6,543 nt of DNA. It comes from a bacterium (lineage in GTDB: Bacteria > Armatimonadota > Zipacnadia > Zipacnadales > Zipacnadaceae). The DNA lies in contig JAUWJN010000157.1 of assembly GCA_030607655.1 (NCBI GenBank), positions 1 to 6,543 of the forward strand. The letters run 5' to 3'. How positions within the stretch are numbered: position 1 is the stretch's first letter; every line of letters starts with the position of its first letter. The notes under the pieces are model-generated. The model was not told where the DNA came from. It saw nothing but the letters and a program-made list of their open reading frames with translations, and searched no databases. This document shows positions 5,494 to 6,543 of this stretch, one piece after another. A program made the position numbers and the translations under genes.

Positions 5494-5542
5494 ACTGGTA
5501 GGGCCAGTATCTCTTGACTCATTCGTACATTTGTGTTAGCAT
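5494..5542 (+). promoter_or_regulatory. Extended -10 promoter of small RNA B, with an upstream dyad
   Basis: TTGACT (5514-5519, five of six to the -35 consensus), a 17-base spacer, then TAGCAT (5537-5542, four of six to TATAAT) preceded by TGT (5534-5536), the TGn of extended -10 promoters. Transcription should start near 5549. ACTGG (5494-5498) and CCAGT (5504-5508) form a dyad just upstream of the -35, centred near -48, where an activator or repressor could act. No protein gene follows on this strand, so the promoter serves the RNA ending at 5628. Confidence 0.7.
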
Positions 5543-5548
5543 ACCGCC

Positions 5549-5628
5549 AATGTGTGGGGGGTGTAACAACTCTCCCCCGGGCCTCATAGCTGACACGGGA
5601 AGGTGGCTGACTGTGAGGCCCTTTTTTT
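5549..5628 (+). ncRNA. Free-standing small RNA of about 80 nt, copy B (unrecognised family)
   Basis: The segment is bounded by a good promoter (start near 5549) and an intrinsic terminator (T run 5622-5628). Hairpin 1: GGGGGG (5556-5561) with TCCCCC (5573-5578), loop containing GTAAC. Hairpin 2: an 11-bp stem (5579-5589 with 5611-5621, one G-U pair) carries CTGACACGGGAAGGTGGCTGA. Within it CAC (5594-5596) can pair with GTG (5603-5605), leaving apical loop GGGAAG and an internal loop CTGA/GCTGA. That loop sequence is almost identical in copy A (5177-5254) although the stems differ, the pattern expected of a functional RNA. No rightward gene lies downstream (the next gene converges, ending at 5730), so this is a trans-acting RNA rather than a riboswitch for a neighbour. 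Antisense regulator, protein-binding decoy or housekeeping RNA are all open. It is too short for 6S RNA and lacks the SRP RNA core. Confidence 0.7.
5579..5628 (+). terminator. Intrinsic terminator of small RNA B
   Basis: GGGCCTCATAG (5579-5589) pairs with CTGTGAGGCCC (5611-5621) over 11 bp with one G-U, followed directly by TTTTTTT (5622-5628). The 21-base loop is unusually long because it carries the conserved RNA motif, so the terminator stem doubles as the RNA's second hairpin. No A run precedes the left arm, so it works only rightward and is not the terminator of the gene ending at 5730. Confidence 0.8.
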
Positions 5629-5729
5629 GTCCATCCCGCGAAATTTGGCACTTCGGAAAAATGCACCAAGGGGAGGTTGCCCCTACCACGGCACTGGCGA
5701 GGAACGCCATTTCTGTGCACCTGGTCCAG

Positions 5730-6543
5730 CTACTTGACTTCTACCTGCCGGGGGTCCAGGTCCAAGATGTAGCCGCGCCGGGGGATGGTCTTGATGGGAC
5801 TGACCGTACCGTTGCTACCCCCATTGGCCGCTCGCAGCTTCTTCACCAGCTTATGGCGGTGCCAGTGGACCTGGGCGGATTCTACTATTTCATCAGGTCC
5901 CCAAATCTCGTTGTAGAGAGTATGATAACTGACACAGCGGCGGGGCTGAGAAGCCAGGGCGCGTAGTAGCTTGTACTCAGCCGGTCGCAGGTAAATCTCG
6001 CTACCCCGGAATATAACCTGATCCGGCCGGCCCTTATCCATGCGGAGAATGGGCTCAGAGTATTGGGGCTGGGAGGGCGAGATGGGTTGATGGGGCATAG
6101 TTACGGACTGATAAGACACGAGCGTAGGCGGACGAGGCGCCGGGCTCTGGATAGAAGGCAACTGATCCAGATCAATATGGGGCAACAATTTGCCGCGCTG
6201 CTCGGCAGGCAGAGATAGTAGGACTGCCCAGTTGTCAACCCCGGCCTCCAGTAGACTCAGAATGTGGTCGCGATCCAACAGGCGATGGGCAGCGTGGTAC
6301 AGCTCCAGTCCCGCGGCGGGCAAGCCCGCGGCGAGGCGATCAGCCCAGCGGCTCAAGCGGGCACAGTCAGTTGCCGGCCAGTTCATGCGCTCGCCAATTC
6401 GTGAAATTATCTGCAACAGCCAGCCGACCGTCTCGGCACATAGCTGGAGGCGTCCCGCTGGCAGTTGGGTAGCCTGTTCTATTTCCAGGGTCGGCTCGGA
6501 ACTAGCCCACTGCAGCATCACCAGGGCCAGCCTGGCCGCCTGA
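5730..6543 (-). CDS. OmpR/PhoB-type winged-helix transcription regulator, 5'-truncated
   Basis: The frame is open to the right edge, reading QAARLALVMLQW across the first possible starts (GTG 6521, ATG 6518). This looks like a continuing helix, so the gene most likely starts beyond the window. It ends with TAG at 5730-5732. Counting from the GTG, residues about 158-256 form a transcriptional-regulator C-terminal winged helix: QVIFRGSEIYLRPAEYKLLRALASQP, VSYHTLYNEIW, AQVHWHRHKLVKKLR (recognition helix) and IKTIPRRGYILDL (wing). Residues 1-120 are leucine-rich and helical (LSLLEAGVDNWAVLLSLPAEQRGKLL) with no receiver-domain Asp or Lys motifs. A proline-rich linker (122-157) joins the halves. 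So it is a DNA-binding regulator with an unidentified helical sensory or ATPase-associated domain, not an ordinary response regulator. It converges with small RNA B. Confidence 0.8.
   Translation of the reverse strand, partial: QAARLALVMLQWASSEPTLEIEQATQLPAGRLQLCAETVGWLLQIISRIGERMNWPATDCARLSRWADRLAAGLPAAGLELYHAAHRLLDRDHILSLLEAGVDNWAVLLSLPAEQRGKLLPHIDLDQLPSIQSPAPRPPTLVSYQSVTMPHQPISPSQPQYSEPILRMDKGRPDQVIFRGSEIYLRPAEYKLLRALASQPRRCVSYHTLYNEIWGPDEIVESAQVHWHRHKLVKKLRAANGGSNGTVSPIKTIPRRGYILDLDPRQVEVK

Noticed and set aside
5579..5621. Possible SRP (4.5S) RNA, because GGAAGG sits at a hairpin tip
   Set aside because: The SRP core needs a GGAA loop closed by C-G and the AGCAGC internal loop. These are absent, and two diverged copies side by side would be odd.
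5177..5628. Repeat pair as a CRISPR-like array or mobile-element ends
   Set aside because: Only two diverged copies 373 bases apart, in direct orientation, with stem covariation; no cas gene or transposase is present.
5549..5628. Riboswitch controlling a downstream gene
   Set aside because: No rightward gene follows; the next coding sequence is on the opposite strand and ends at 5730.
5656..5684. Leftward terminator for the winged-helix gene (AGGGG/CCCCT hairpin with a distant T5)
   Set aside because: The stem is only 5 bp and the T run lies about 8 bases beyond it, too weak to list as a terminator.
5490..5720. Leftward open frames opposite small RNA B
   Set aside because: No ribosome-binding site or domain-like sequence; better explained as the antisense of the RNA.
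5514..5966. Rightward open frame of 150 codons running through small RNA B into the winged-helix gene
   Set aside because: Half of it is antisense to the winged-helix gene, it starts at the RNA promoter, and an intrinsic terminator with T7 lies inside it.

Overview
The window is 6.5 kb of G+C-rich bacterial chromosome. It holds six protein genes, two of them cut by the window edges, and about 900 bases without a credible protein gene (4828-5729). There is no tRNA, rRNA, CRISPR array or transposase. The gene mix (an HDAC-family deacetylase, a TIM-barrel sugar epimerase-like enzyme, a bacterial PH-domain membrane protein, a membrane protein with a TrkA-C domain, a winged-helix regulator with a non-receiver N-terminus) would fit Chloroflexota or a similar environmental lineage. 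That is an inference from gene style; no phylogenetic marker is present.

Left part (1-2660). The end of a probable glycoside-hydrolase-like protein (beta-propeller end plus lectin-like beta-sandwich) points right. It converges on a leftward pair: a sugar phosphate isomerase/epimerase-like protein, then an HDAC-family deacetylase 18 bases downstream, probably one operon. Middle (2661-4054). A 165-base divergent intergenic region separates that operon from a rightward PH-domain membrane protein. This gene converges, with only 8 bases between stop codons, on a leftward gene for a small membrane protein whose N-terminus resembles one pore repeat of TrkH/KtrB potassium transporters and whose C-terminus is a TrkA-C domain. 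Its leader can form an H-type pseudoknot. Upstream lies a sigma-region-4-like HTH protein with a Cys/His-rich tail.

Right part (4828-6543). The long non-coding stretch is the most interesting part. It holds two diverged copies, 373 bases apart and in the same orientation, of a structured RNA of about 80 nt. The second copy (about 5549-5628) has its own promoter (TTGACT, 17-base spacer, extended -10 TGTTAGCAT) and ends in an 11-bp hairpin followed by seven T, so it reads as a complete free-standing small RNA gene. The first copy (about 5177-5254) keeps the same loop sequences, and its stem differs by compensating changes, but it has only a weak promoter and no T tract. Between the copies is an A+T-rich island with interleaved inverted repeats. 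Several dyads lie between the first copy and the HTH gene. The final gene, cut by the right edge, is a leftward OmpR-type winged-helix regulator.

I do not recognise the RNA pair as a known family. It is my main candidate for something undescribed. A role in controlling the adjacent HTH gene is possible but only inferred.
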